Source of the DNA: Acidobacteriota bacterium
Lineage (GTDB): Bacteria > Acidobacteriota > Terriglobia > Bryobacterales > Bryobacteraceae
Direction of reading: 5' to 3'
DNA: 7,113 bases
Assembly (NCBI GenBank): GCA_947505565.1
Contig: CANNLB010000125.1
Coordinates: 1-7,113 of the forward strand
Each line of letters starts with the position of its first letter. The first letter of the stretch is position 1. Shown here one piece after another: positions 1-6,594 of the stretch. Below the pieces are notes generated by a model. It did no database searches. It had not been told where the DNA came from and saw only the letters and a list, made by a program, of their open reading frames with translations. A program made the position numbers and the translations under genes.

Positions 1-19
1 TTTCCTAGTGTGGCATAGG
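1..19 (-). other. Non-coding edge after fliJ
   Basis: The 19 bases after the fliJ stop contain an ATG followed two codons later by TAG, then AGGAAA at the very edge. AGGAAA could be the ribosome site of a further gene of the operon lying outside the window. No terminator is visible. Confidence 0.3.
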
Positions 20-469
20 CTACTGGTCGCCTTGGTGCCTACCCCATTGGCTCATAAACGCTTCTTCGGCTAGAGCCTGTTCCTCGCGCGCGCGATCGAG
101 TTCCCAGCGTTGGCGGGCGCGGTCCCTGAGTTTCTCGAGAAGTTGTTGATTTCGTTTGGCTTCGATGACGCTGGCGTTCTGTTCCTGGATCCGGGCGATG
201 CATTGGGCGGCCACTTGGGTCTGGCGTCGTCGCTCGATGGCGGCCCAACGGCAGTAGGAGTCCATTTGGACGAGCGATTCACCGGCGAGGACGCGGTTGG
301 GGGTGAATAGTTCGGCCTGGTCTTTTTGGAGTTGGTCCTCAAACTCCTGCTGCCGGGTTTGGATAGTTTGTAGCTCAGTGTAGAGGAGCGCCAGTTTGGC
401 TTCGGCGGCTTCGGCCTGCTGGACGCGGAGACGGAGGACGCCGGCGAGGGAGAAGACGTATCGTTTCAT
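20..469 (-). CDS. fliJ: Flagellar export protein FliJ
   Basis: This 149-residue protein is the last complete gene of the operon. FliJ is the small coiled-coil stalk of the flagellar export ATPase. In the family it sits in the centre of the FliI hexamer, like the gamma subunit of F-type ATPase, and contacts FlhA at the export gate. The N-terminus (MKRYVFSLAGVLRLR) has the family pattern F-x-L-x-x-L-L-x-x-R. The rest is almost wholly charged or Gln/Ala-rich heptad-like sequence (about residues 15-55 and 75-135), fitting a long antiparallel hairpin of two helices. Length is normal (about 140-150). The ATG at 469 is chosen because an in-frame TAA lies three codons upstream. The purine-rich AAGAAG before it ends only two bases from the ATG, so it is a poor ribosome site. 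The gene follows fliI after a 35-base spacer that contains a tandem repeat. Sequence similarity in this family is low, so the call rests on motif, length and position beside fliI. Confidence 0.9.
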   Translation of the reverse strand: MKRYVFSLAGVLRLRVQQAEAAEAKLALLYTELQTIQTRQQEFEDQLQKDQAELFTPNRVLAGESLVQMDSYCRWAAIERRRQTQVAAQCIARIQEQNASVIEAKRNQQLLEKLRDRARQRWELDRAREEQALAEEAFMSQWGRHQGDQ

Positions 470-496
470 AGCTTCTTAGGTCATAGCTTCTTCGGT
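467..496 (-). repeat. 15-bp tandem duplication spanning the fliJ start
   Basis: Plus-strand units catagcttcttaggt (467-481) and catagcttcttcggt (482-496) differ at one base, and the first three bases of a third copy follow (497-499). Read on the minus strand, each copy carries an ATG in the fliJ frame (499, 484, 469). The single difference turns GAA into TAA (476-478), closing the upstream frame just before the used fliJ start. Confidence 0.9.
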
Positions 497-504
497 CATT
501 CCAT

Positions 505-1833
505 CTAGCCAAGTTCGGTGGCGAGGGCGGTGAGGCGTTGGAGGGTGCCGTCACGGGTGACCTTTTCTTCGGGTGGCTGGCGGAGAAAGAGTTCGAGGGA
601 CTGTCGGGTCCGGATGGCGGCGTCGAGTTGAGGGTTGCTGCCCGCGGCGTAGGCACCGAGATTGATGAGATCTTCGGCGCGATGGTAGGCGGACATGGCT
701 TCGCGGATCTTCCGCATGGCGTCTTTTTGGCCGGGAGTTGCGATTTGGCTGGAAAGGCGACTGACGGACTGGAGGATATCGATGGCGGGGTAGTGGCCGG
801 CGGCGCCTAGGTCGCGAGAGAGGATGATGTGGCCGTCGAGGATGCCGCGGGTGGCGTCGCAGATGGGTTCGTTGAAATCGTCTCCTTCTACGAGGACGGT
901 GAAAAAGCCGGTGATGGAGCCGCCTTCGAAATTGCCGGCGCGTTCGAAGATCTTTGGGAGTAGGTTGAAGACGGAGGGCGGGTAACCTTTTTGACTGGGC
1001 GGTTCGCCGGCGGCGAGGCCGATTTCGCGTTGGGCCATGGCGAGACGGGTAACCGAGTCCATGACGAGGAGCACCGCTTTGTTTTGGTCGCGGAAGTATT
1101 CCGAGATAGCGAGGGCGACGAAGGCCGCGCGAAGGCGGAGGGGGGCTGGTTGGTCGGAGGTAGCGACGATGACGACCGAGCGGGCGAGGCCTTCTTTGCC
1201 GAGTTCATGCTCGATGAATCCGCGAACTTCCCGATTCCGTTCGCCGATGAGGGCAATGACGCTGACGTCGGCGAAGTTGTGTTTGGACATACATCCGAGG
1301 AGGGTGCTTTTGCCGACGCCGCTTCCTCCGAACAGGCCGATGCGCTGGCCCTTCCCGCAGGGGAGCATGCCATCGATCGCGCGAATTCCGGTAATCAGAG
1401 GGTCGTGAATGTGGGGCCGGGAGAGGGGGCCGGGAGGGGAGGTATAGAGGGGGTAATAGTGCTCGGCGTCGATGGCGGGTCCGCCGTCCATGGGGCGGCC
1501 GAAGCCGTTGAGAACGCGACCGAGAAGGGCGTTGCCGACCGGTACGCGGGCGGCTTCGCTACGCGCCACGATGCAATCTCCCATTTGGAGGCCGTCGGTT
1601 TCTTCGAGGGGCATTGAGAGCAGTTTGCCGTTTCTGAAGCCAATGACTTGGGTCCGGATGGTTCGTCCGTTGGCGGCGCGGATTTCGCAGAAATCGCCGA
1701 GGCCGGCTGCGGGTCCATCCGATTCGACGAGGAGGCCGATTTGTTGGGCGACCTTGCCGCTTGCTACTGTCGTGGACATGCGGGCGAGGCGGCGGAGATA
1801 ACGGGTTGAGTCGAGGCGGTCGAGAGTAGGCAT
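505..1833 (-). CDS. fliI: Flagellum-specific ATPase FliI
   Basis: This 442-residue protein is the hexameric ATPase of the flagellar type III export apparatus. It unfolds or releases substrates and chaperones at the membrane gate. Domain order is an N-terminal beta-barrel (about 20-95), the catalytic core (about 100-370) and a C-terminal helical part. Visible motifs are VPVGNALLGRVLNGFGRPMDG (98-118, family signature, here split as VPVGNALLGR and VLNGFGRPMDG), Walker A GGSGVGKST (169-177), the catalytic glutamate in GERNREV (E198), Walker B LLVMDS ending at D259, and the ATP-synthase alpha/beta signature PAIDILQSVS (349-358). All key residues are present, so the enzyme should be active. Length fits the family (about 440-460). 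The ATG at 1833 is 9 bases after the fliH stop and has no Shine-Dalgarno site (the spacer is CCCTTTCCC), so translation probably depends on coupling to fliH. An internal ATG at 1779 is possible but has no better site. A T3SS injectisome ATPase is excluded by the flagellar context. Confidence 0.97.
   Translation of the reverse strand: MPTLDRLDSTRYLRRLARMSTTVASGKVAQQIGLLVESDGPAAGLGDFCEIRAANGRTIRTQVIGFRNGKLLSMPLEETDGLQMGDCIVARSEAARVPVGNALLGRVLNGFGRPMDGGPAIDAEHYYPLYTSPPGPLSRPHIHDPLITGIRAIDGMLPCGKGQRIGLFGGSGVGKSTLLGCMSKHNFADVSVIALIGERNREVRGFIEHELGKEGLARSVVIVATSDQPAPLRLRAAFVALAISEYFRDQNKAVLLVMDSVTRLAMAQREIGLAAGEPPSQKGYPPSVFNLLPKIFERAGNFEGGSITGFFTVLVEGDDFNEPICDATRGILDGHIILSRDLGAAGHYPAIDILQSVSRLSSQIATPGQKDAMRKIREAMSAYHRAEDLINLGAYAAGSNPQLDAAIRTRQSLELFLRQPPEEKVTRDGTLQRLTALATELG
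1413..1439 (+). other. Putative G-quadruplex motif on the template strand of fliI
   Basis: Five G-runs of 4, 3, 5, 3 and 4 bases (starting at 1413, 1419, 1425, 1432 and 1436) are separated by loops of 2, 3, 2 and 1 bases on the plus strand, with another run of five at 1449-1453. They correspond to proline-rich FliI residues 132-141, so the pattern may be only a by-product of CCC and CCT proline codons. Folding is not shown. Confidence 0.45.
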
Positions 1834-1842
1834 GGGAAAGGG

Positions 1843-2556
1843 TTAGCGGGCGTTGGCGAGGTCGGCGAAGCCGCGTTCGATTTCTCCGAGTTGGGTCTGG
1901 ACCCCGGCGTCGACGAGGCCTCGGACCGTTTCAAAGAGAACGGCTCCGCGCTCGAGAGCGGGGTCGGCGCAGATTTCAATGGTTTGGGGCAGGCCTATCA
2001 TCTGAAGATGGCGTTCGAGGGAGGCCGCGTCGGGTGCGGCGAGGCGAATGCGATAGATTTCGCTAGTATTGAGGCCTTCGAGGGCGGCCTTGATGACTCC
2101 CTGGAGTGCTGTCGGGTCGACGGTTAGCTCGCGACGGAGAACCTTTCGGGCGATGGCAGTGCTGAGTTTGACGAGTTCCTGTTCGCTTTCTCGTCGATAA
2201 TCGGCACGATAACCGGCTACTTCGGCGACGGCGCGGGCGAGTTTTTGAATGGCGGCGTCGAGGAGGGCGTGAGCTTTGGCCAAGCCGGCGGTTTCGCCAT
2301 CCCGCTGGCCGACCTGACGGGCCTGTTCTAAGCGGCCTGGCAACTCGGCGTCGAGGCCGGCGAGTTGGCGTTCGAGTTGGGCGATGCGATTGACTTGTTG
2401 TTGATGTAGCTCTTCATGACCACGCTCCTCCCGGCCTTGTGCGTCGCCGTGGGTGATGTCGCCGTGGGCGAAATCATTGGGGACGACCAGCCACTGTTCC
2501 GTGATCGGCAGGGCGGCGCCGCGTATGATCTTAGACGACATATTGATCGCCGCCAC
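1843..2556 (-). CDS. fliH: Flagellar assembly protein FliH
   Basis: This 237-residue protein (GTG start) is the regulator/stator of FliI. FliH dimers bind the FliI N-terminus, keep the ATPase in check and anchor it to the C ring. It shows a short N-terminal segment with a lone tryptophan (W22), then a charged Gln/Glu-rich coiled-coil stretch (about 45-130). That stretch includes the GxxxGxxxG run GQRDGETAG (83-91), a helix-packing repeat typical of FliH. A C-terminal FliH/YscL-like domain ends with RGAVLFETVRGLVDAGVQ (203-220), the usual GxVxxET-G-x-x-D-A pattern. Length is typical. The start is ambiguous. The GTG at 2556 has AAGGG five bases upstream and overlaps fliG by 26 bases. An ATG at 2541 would give 232 residues and overlap by 11 bases, but its upstream site is weaker. 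Residues 29-38 contain a duplicated HGD motif from a DNA repeat. FliH is poorly conserved, and the identity is helped by its place between fliG and fliI. Confidence 0.92.
   Translation of the reverse strand: MAAINMSSKIIRGAALPITEQWLVVPNDFAHGDITHGDAQGREERGHEELHQQQVNRIAQLERQLAGLDAELPGRLEQARQVGQRDGETAGLAKAHALLDAAIQKLARAVAEVAGYRADYRRESEQELVKLSTAIARKVLRRELTVDPTALQGVIKAALEGLNTSEIYRIRLAAPDAASLERHLQMIGLPQTIEICADPALERGAVLFETVRGLVDAGVQTQLGEIERGFADLANAR
2443..2472 (-). repeat. Imperfect 15-bp tandem duplication inside fliH
   Basis: Two adjacent 15-base units (2443-2457 and 2458-2472, plus strand gtcgccgtgggtgat and gtcgccgtgggcgaa) match at 13 positions. They are in frame and encode the repeated HGD pair near FliH residues 29-38, in a variable linker region where such slippage would be tolerated. 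Confidence 0.75.
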
Positions 2557-3577
2557 CGCCGCCCTTCATGCTGATTGTGCCGTCGTTCTCCAACTGGCGG
2601 ACGACGGCGATGACTTGTTGTTGAGCGCTTTCGACGTCCTTGATTTTGATGGGCCCGAGCGAATCCATGTCTTCGCGCATCATTTCCGAGCCACGTTGAG
2701 ACATGCAGCCCAGGAAGTGGTTGCGAAGTTGTTCGCTGGTTCCTTTGAGGGCTACTGTCAAAATCTTGCGGTCGACACGAGATAGGATTTCTTTGATGGC
2801 GCCCTGGTCGATGGCCAAGAGGTCTTCAAAAACGAACATGAGGTGGCGAACTGTTTCGACGAGGGCGGGGTCTTCTCCCTCGATTGTTTCGAGTATTTCT
2901 TTGCTGGAGGCCGTGTCGAGGCGATTGAACATTTCGGCTACAGCGCGAACGCCGCCGTAGGATTCGCGGCTGAGTTCGCCGAGGTTTTTGAGTTTTTGCC
3001 CGATGATGGTGGCAATCCGGGCGATGATGTCCGGCGAGATCTGGTCCAGATTGGCCATGCGGAGTGCTACGTCGGCGCGGATTTCACTTGGGAGCGCGTT
3101 TAATAGGGCAGCGGCTTGGGAGGAGTTCAGGTGAGAAAGAATGAGGGCAATGGTTTGCGGGTGTTCGCTATGGATGAATTTGGCGAGTTGCTGTGGATCT
3201 GCTTTCTGGAGGGCGTCGAAGTTCGCAGCATCGACGCCGATCGTCTTCATTAGGCGATCGAGCAAAAACTGGGCATGGTCGGGCGAGAAGGCGTTGAGAA
3301 GGATTTTCTTGGCGTAGTCCACGCCGCCCTTGAGAACATACTCGTGGGCGACGGTCATTTGGTAGTACTCTTCGAGAATGAACTCAGCCGTTTCGGAGTT
3401 CATGTGGGGGATGCGGGCGATCTCGCGACCGATGAAGTGTACCTCCTCCTCGTCGAGGCACTGCATCAGTTTGGCACTGGTGCCTTCGCCGAGGATCACC
3501 ATGAGCATGGCGGCTTTGCGCATGCCAGGCAGTTTGGGGCGTGTCGGTGCGGGGGCGGTGGTATCGGGAGCTGACAT
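2531..3577 (-). CDS. fliG: Flagellar motor switch protein FliG
   Basis: This 348-residue rotor protein couples the MS ring to the C ring and takes torque from the stator. The N-terminal domain (about 16-110, beginning LPGMRKAAMLMVILGEG) binds the FliF tail. The middle domain carries the EHPQTIALILSHL signature (138-150), with the EHPQ that contacts FliM. The C-terminal torque domain holds MFVF (247-250) and the charged helix around 252-305 (for example E251, D252, R267, D269, R295, R301, E302, D303), which matches the family's stator-facing surface. Length is normal (about 330-350). The ATG at 3577 lies 21 bases after the fliF stop; the only ribosome-site candidate is a weak GAG followed by six A. 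The C-terminus is unusual in ending with five glycines and then DQYVV. The bases encoding this tail also contain the probable ribosome site and GTG start of fliH. Stop is TAA. Confidence 0.97.
   Translation of the reverse strand: MSAPDTTAPAPTRPKLPGMRKAAMLMVILGEGTSAKLMQCLDEEEVHFIGREIARIPHMNSETAEFILEEYYQMTVAHEYVLKGGVDYAKKILLNAFSPDHAQFLLDRLMKTIGVDAANFDALQKADPQQLAKFIHSEHPQTIALILSHLNSSQAAALLNALPSEIRADVALRMANLDQISPDIIARIATIIGQKLKNLGELSRESYGGVRAVAEMFNRLDTASSKEILETIEGEDPALVETVRHLMFVFEDLLAIDQGAIKEILSRVDRKILTVALKGTSEQLRNHFLGCMSQRGSEMMREDMDSLGPIKIKDVESAQQQVIAVVRQLENDGTISMKGGGGGDQYVV
2562..2566 (-). promoter_or_regulatory. Possible ribosome binding site of fliH within the fliG glycine tail
   Basis: AAGGG on the minus strand, part of the codons for M-K-G near the FliG C-terminus, lies 5 bases before the GTG at 2556. 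It is 20 bases before the alternative ATG at 2541, so it decides in favour of the GTG start if it is used. Confidence 0.45.
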
Positions 3578-3598
3578 CGGTTTTTTCTCGGTCTACGG

Positions 3599-5422
3599 TT
3601 ATTCGGACTCGCGCAGCCAGACGCGGACGATGTGGGCCATGCGCTCGGGTTCTTTTTCGACCTCTTCGGCGAGAAATTTCTGCAGGATGTCCAGCCTGCT
3701 GACTTGCACTTCGCCCGGCCGGAGCGATTGGATCGCTTCCATGGTCAAGCGATCTCGATCGGCGGCTTCCTGCGCGAGTTGATCGCGGAGGCGTTTCATA
3801 TCGGCTTTGGCATCGCGGGAGTTGTTTGTGGCGTTTTCGAGGCTGTCTCGATCCTGTGGAGCGTCGAGAGCGCCGGCCGAGCCGCCTTCGAGCGTAGCCT
3901 TCTCTCGTTCTTTGGCCGCAATCGCGAGTGCCGTTTTGGCCGCTTTCTTTTCGGCGGCTCGAAGTCGGAATGCTTTCGCGGCGTGGATGGTGTTGCGGAT
4001 GAGGAACAGCGGGATGGCAAGGACGGCAAGGACGATCACGATGATGAGGGCCGGCAGCCATTGCTGTTCGACCATCCATTGGGCGTGGCCTTCGAGCGGG
4101 AGTCGGAGCCATTCCGGGATGAACGTCGGCAGCGTAATACGGGCTTTCGGCACGGGTACCGGAGGGGGTTCCATGGTGCCGTGGGCGGCGTCGAACGGAA
4201 GTGCTTCGACGGTGAGGAGGTCGCCACGGCTCTCCTGGAAGCCGACGACGGCGGCGACTACATCACGAATGGCTTTTAATCGCTCCGGTTTGGGGGCTTC
4301 GATAATCTGTTTTTGGCCCTCGAATCGGACAGTGTGGTCGAGTAATACGGATACGGATAGACGCTTCAGTTGACCTTGCGGGAACTGGATGCGGCGGACG
4401 ACACGGCTGGTTTGAAACGTAGTGTTCTCCATTTTGCGATAGACACCAGCGTTCGGGCCACTGCCGGGCCGCGAGGTAGGGCGGGGTAGATTGGACGGTG
4501 TACCGGGTACCCCATTCGGAGCGGGGACGCCGGAGCCGTCTTCGGAGCGCTGGGCATTGATCATCACCGAGCGGGTCGGATCGTAGGTCTCTTCGCTCTG
4601 ATCGCCACTTGATAGATCGCAATCGAGCGAGACGGCGGCGCGGAAGCGCTCTGCCCCGAGGAGGGGTTCGAGCGTGTCTTGAATCTTGCGCAGAAGGTCT
4701 TTTTCTAAGTTGGCGCGGTAGGCGAGGATGGCTTCTGACGGTTCGGTCCCGTTGGGATCATCCTTTTTCGGACGGCTGAGTAGATTGCCGCGCATATCGA
4801 GCACAGAGATCTGATTAGGAGTCAGCCCTTCGACCGCGCTTGCGGTGAGGTGAGTGATCGCCTGGACGTTTTGGGGGGAGAGCTTCGATCCGGCGCGAAG
4901 CTTGACCATTACGCTTGCCTTGGCTGCTTCGCGCCGTTCGAGGAAGATACTGTTTTTTGCGAATGTGATGTGGACCCGAGCCTGTTCGACCTCACTAAGA
5001 GACATGACGGAGCGCTCCAGTTCGCCTTCCACCGCGCGGTGATAGTTGACCTGTTCGGAGAACTCGCTGGCACCAAAGTTGGCTTTGTCGAATAGTTCGA
5101 AGCCGATGCGGCCGGACTTGGGGAGTCCGGCGGAGGCCATCTGGATGCGGAGCTCGTCGAGCTTTTCGGCAGGCACTTTGATGGTGGTGCCGTTATCGGC
5201 CAGACGGAATTCGACACCGGCTTCGCGGAGGCGAGTGACGACCTGCCCGGCATCTTCTCCGCTGACGTTTTGGAAGAGAGGTTTGAAGTTTTGTTCTTTT
5301 TGATGACGGGAGGCGAATAGGATGCCACCGAGCAGGAGGATGGCGGTGCAGGCGACGACGATCTGCTGGCGCAGGCTGAGCCGGAGCCAAAGTTGTTTCA
5401 ACTGTTCGATGTATGCGCTCAT
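3599..5422 (-). CDS. fliF: Flagellar MS-ring protein FliF
   Basis: This 607-residue inner-membrane protein multimerises into the MS ring, the base on which the rotor and export gate are built. Order: short cytoplasmic start, first membrane helix (about 21-38), periplasmic ring-building motifs of the YscJ/FliF type (about 45-220), the FliF-specific ring-building motif and beta-collar loop (about 230-410, with the conserved VPGTPSNLPRP at 305-315), second membrane helix (about 456-476), and a cytoplasmic tail. The tail ends in RMAHIVRVWLRESE (594-607), the family's FliG-binding helix. The protein is longer than the roughly 550-570 residues usual for FliF. The extra length lies mainly in an Ala/Lys/Glu-rich, probably helical stretch between the second membrane helix and the FliG-binding end (about 477-590). 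The ATG at 5422 is 19 bases after the fliE stop; GGGCGG upstream is too far away to be a good ribosome site, so coupling to fliE is likely. Confidence 0.97.
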   Translation of the reverse strand: MSAYIEQLKQLWLRLSLRQQIVVACTAILLLGGILFASRHQKEQNFKPLFQNVSGEDAGQVVTRLREAGVEFRLADNGTTIKVPAEKLDELRIQMASAGLPKSGRIGFELFDKANFGASEFSEQVNYHRAVEGELERSVMSLSEVEQARVHITFAKNSIFLERREAAKASVMVKLRAGSKLSPQNVQAITHLTASAVEGLTPNQISVLDMRGNLLSRPKKDDPNGTEPSEAILAYRANLEKDLLRKIQDTLEPLLGAERFRAAVSLDCDLSSGDQSEETYDPTRSVMINAQRSEDGSGVPAPNGVPGTPSNLPRPTSRPGSGPNAGVYRKMENTTFQTSRVVRRIQFPQGQLKRLSVSVLLDHTVRFEGQKQIIEAPKPERLKAIRDVVAAVVGFQESRGDLLTVEALPFDAAHGTMEPPPVPVPKARITLPTFIPEWLRLPLEGHAQWMVEQQWLPALIIVIVLAVLAIPLFLIRNTIHAAKAFRLRAAEKKAAKTALAIAAKEREKATLEGGSAGALDAPQDRDSLENATNNSRDAKADMKRLRDQLAQEAADRDRLTMEAIQSLRPGEVQVSRLDILQKFLAEEVEKEPERMAHIVRVWLRESE

Positions 5423-5441
5423 TGCAATTTACGCCGCCCGA

Positions 5442-5750
5442 TTAAAGCTGCATGCGCATGATCTCTTGGTACGCCGAAACCACCTTATTTCTCACTCCTA
5501 GGAACATTTCGAAGGCAACGTCGGCGCGCTGGCCAGCCAGGACGACCTGGTGCAGTTCTTCCTCGCCACCGGATAGGAACCGATCGGAGGATTTGTCGGC
5601 GTCGAGTCGGAATTGTTCGACGCGCCGAATGGCATCAGTGAGCACGGATTGAAACTCTTCTCCGGTCGACTTGTCGGCTGCCCCAATGGGGGCGGGTGGC
5701 GTGATTGGCACCACGTTTTTTAGGCCGAGCATGGCGATTTTGTCCATCAT
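5442..5750 (-). CDS. fliE: Flagellar hook-basal body protein FliE
   Basis: This 102-residue exported protein joins the MS ring to the proximal rod and is among the first substrates of the flagellar export gate. The start (about 1-30) is variable and Pro/Ala-rich, as is normal for FliE. The rest is helical, and the C-terminus ends with the very conserved VSAYQEIMRMQL (91-102). EEFQSVLTDAI (31-41) corresponds to the family's F-x-x-x-L-x-x-A-I region. Length is normal (about 100-110). Two ATG codons lie side by side (5750 and 5747). The first is chosen because AAGGAG is 9 bases upstream of it (12 from the second). The gene sits 47 bases after flgC, the largest gap inside the operon, and has its own clear ribosome site. 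Stop is TAA. Confidence 0.95.
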   Translation of the reverse strand: MMDKIAMLGLKNVVPITPPAPIGAADKSTGEEFQSVLTDAIRRVEQFRLDADKSSDRFLSGGEEELHQVVLAGQRADVAFEMFLGVRNKVVSAYQEIMRMQL

Positions 5751-5759
5751 TGTGTTTCG

Positions 5760-5765
5760 CTCCTT
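5760..5765 (-). promoter_or_regulatory. Ribosome binding site of fliE
   Basis: AAGGAG on the minus strand lies 9 bases before the ATG at 5750 and 12 before the ATG at 5747. It is a near-perfect Shine-Dalgarno match, and its spacing favours the first of the two adjacent ATG codons. Confidence 0.75.
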
Positions 5766-5797
5766 GCTTTGTTAAAGGCTTCGTTAGAGGCCGGGGT

Positions 5798-6259
5798 TTA
5801 GCCGCGCATGATGTCTAGAGTCTTTTGGATCATGTCTTTAGCGGCCGCCATGGCGGCCACATTGCTTTGATAGCCGCGGCTGGCGTTCATCAGGTCGACC
5901 ATCTCTTCGGCGGGGTTTAGCTGGGGATAGGCGACATAGCCGTCTTTGTCGGCGTCCGGGTGACCCGGTTGGTAGCGCATGTCGGGTTCTCGCTGATCCT
6001 GCACGACTTCGGCGACTCGAACGCCCTGCATCTGGGCGCCACCCATTTGTGAACTACCGGAGAGTTGCATTTGAAAGACATTCGCGAACGGCCCGTCGGT
6101 GGCTGCGGTTTCAAAGACGACATCTTTTCGTTTGTAGGGCCCCCCTTCCGGAGTCCGAGTAGTTTCGGCGTTGGCTAGGTTTTCGACGAGGACCTCGGCG
6201 CGCTTGCGCTGAGCGGACATCCCCGAGGCACTTACAGACAATAAATTGAAGAGGCTCAT
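5798..6259 (-). CDS. flgC: Flagellar basal-body rod protein FlgC
   Basis: This 153-residue protein is a proximal rod subunit of the axial family, exported through the flagellar gate to build the drive shaft. It has the axial N-terminal motif SASGMSAQRKR (10-20) followed by ENLANAETTRTPEGGPY (26-42). The middle carries the FlgC hallmark PGHPDADKDGYV (98-109). The C-terminus (LMNASRGYQSNVAAMAAAKDM, roughly 123-143) is the conserved helix that packs with the N-terminal helix in the rod. It is slightly longer than many FlgC (about 135-145). The extra residues lie in a Gln/Met/Gly-rich loop at about 61-78. Its ATG at 6259 overlaps the flgB stop as ATGA, and a strong (GGAA)-repeat ribosome site inside the end of flgB precedes it, so the two rod genes are translationally coupled. 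Confidence 0.96.
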   Translation of the reverse strand: MSLFNLLSVSASGMSAQRKRAEVLVENLANAETTRTPEGGPYKRKDVVFETAATDGPFANVFQMQLSGSSQMGGAQMQGVRVAEVVQDQREPDMRYQPGHPDADKDGYVAYPQLNPAEEMVDLMNASRGYQSNVAAMAAAKDMIQKTLDIMRG

Positions 6260-6594
6260 CCGTTCCTTCCTTCCTGCAGAGCCATTTTCACGTCCTTAAA
6301 CTTGCCTCTGGCCTGCATCGCGACAAATTGAAATCGAATCGTGTTTTCGGCCAGAAGGCGAGCCTGCTGGTCGATGTTGACGTTATTGCCATCGTTGTTG
6401 TTGGTCAGGCCTTCCGGTTCCACGACGGTGTGGGTTCCGCCTTTGGCGAGTGTGAGAAACTCACGTTGGAAGTCGATGTCCTGAGTCTTATAGCCTGGGG
6501 TGTCGACGTTGGCGATATTGGAGGCGACGAGCTTCTGCCGGACGCTCAATAGGTTGAGATATTGTTCCTGGGTTGCGGCAATGCGATCAAACAT
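6256..6594 (-). CDS. flgB: Flagellar basal-body rod protein FlgB
   Basis: This 112-residue protein is the first gene of the operon and a proximal rod subunit, placed next to FliE in the assembled rod. It shows the axial-protein signature SNIANVDTPGYK (25-36) preceded by a helix, then IDF (40-42), the FlgB-like Asn-rich turn NNNDGNNVNIDQQ (65-77), and a C-terminal helix (about 78-108). It is at the short end for FlgB (often 115-140), but all recognised blocks are present. The ATG at 6594 is the only sensible start: an in-frame TAA lies five codons upstream with no other initiation codon between. There is no Shine-Dalgarno sequence. A probable sigma-54 promoter is so close that the mRNA would begin only about 4 bases before the ATG. 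It overlaps flgC by 4 bases. Confidence 0.95.
   Translation of the reverse strand: MFDRIAATQEQYLNLLSVRQKLVASNIANVDTPGYKTQDIDFQREFLTLAKGGTHTVVEPEGLTNNNDGNNVNIDQQARLLAENTIRFQFVAMQARGKFKDVKMALQEGRNG
6263..6275 (-). promoter_or_regulatory. Ribosome binding site of flgC, a GGAA triplet repeat
   Basis: AGGAAGGAAGGAA lies in the last codons of flgB and offers AAGG 5 and 9 bases before the flgC ATG. It is the strongest ribosome site in the operon. It supports the flgC start at 6259 and a high translation rate or reinitiation at the ATGA overlap. Confidence 0.75.

Noticed and set aside
991..1617. A 208-codon open frame on the plus strand opposite fliI
   Set aside because: It lies wholly antisense to the conserved ATPase core, is rich in Gly/Asp/Glu/Ala as expected from a complementary frame of a GC-rich gene, and shows no family motif or ribosome site.
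3384..4112. A 242-codon minus-strand frame across the fliF-fliG junction
   Set aside because: It is Arg/Pro/His-rich and low in hydrophobic residues, overlaps two certain genes in another frame, and has no recognisable domain.
3632..4279. A 215-codon plus-strand frame opposite the fliF C-terminal part
   Set aside because: It is antisense to a certain gene with no supporting motif; the composition (Gly/Phe/Arg-rich) looks like a shadow.
5751..5797. Possible hairpin GGCCTC-TAAC-GAAGCC between flgC and fliE as a terminator
   Set aside because: The stem is short with an internal mismatch and no T-run follows; the genes downstream clearly belong to the same operon.
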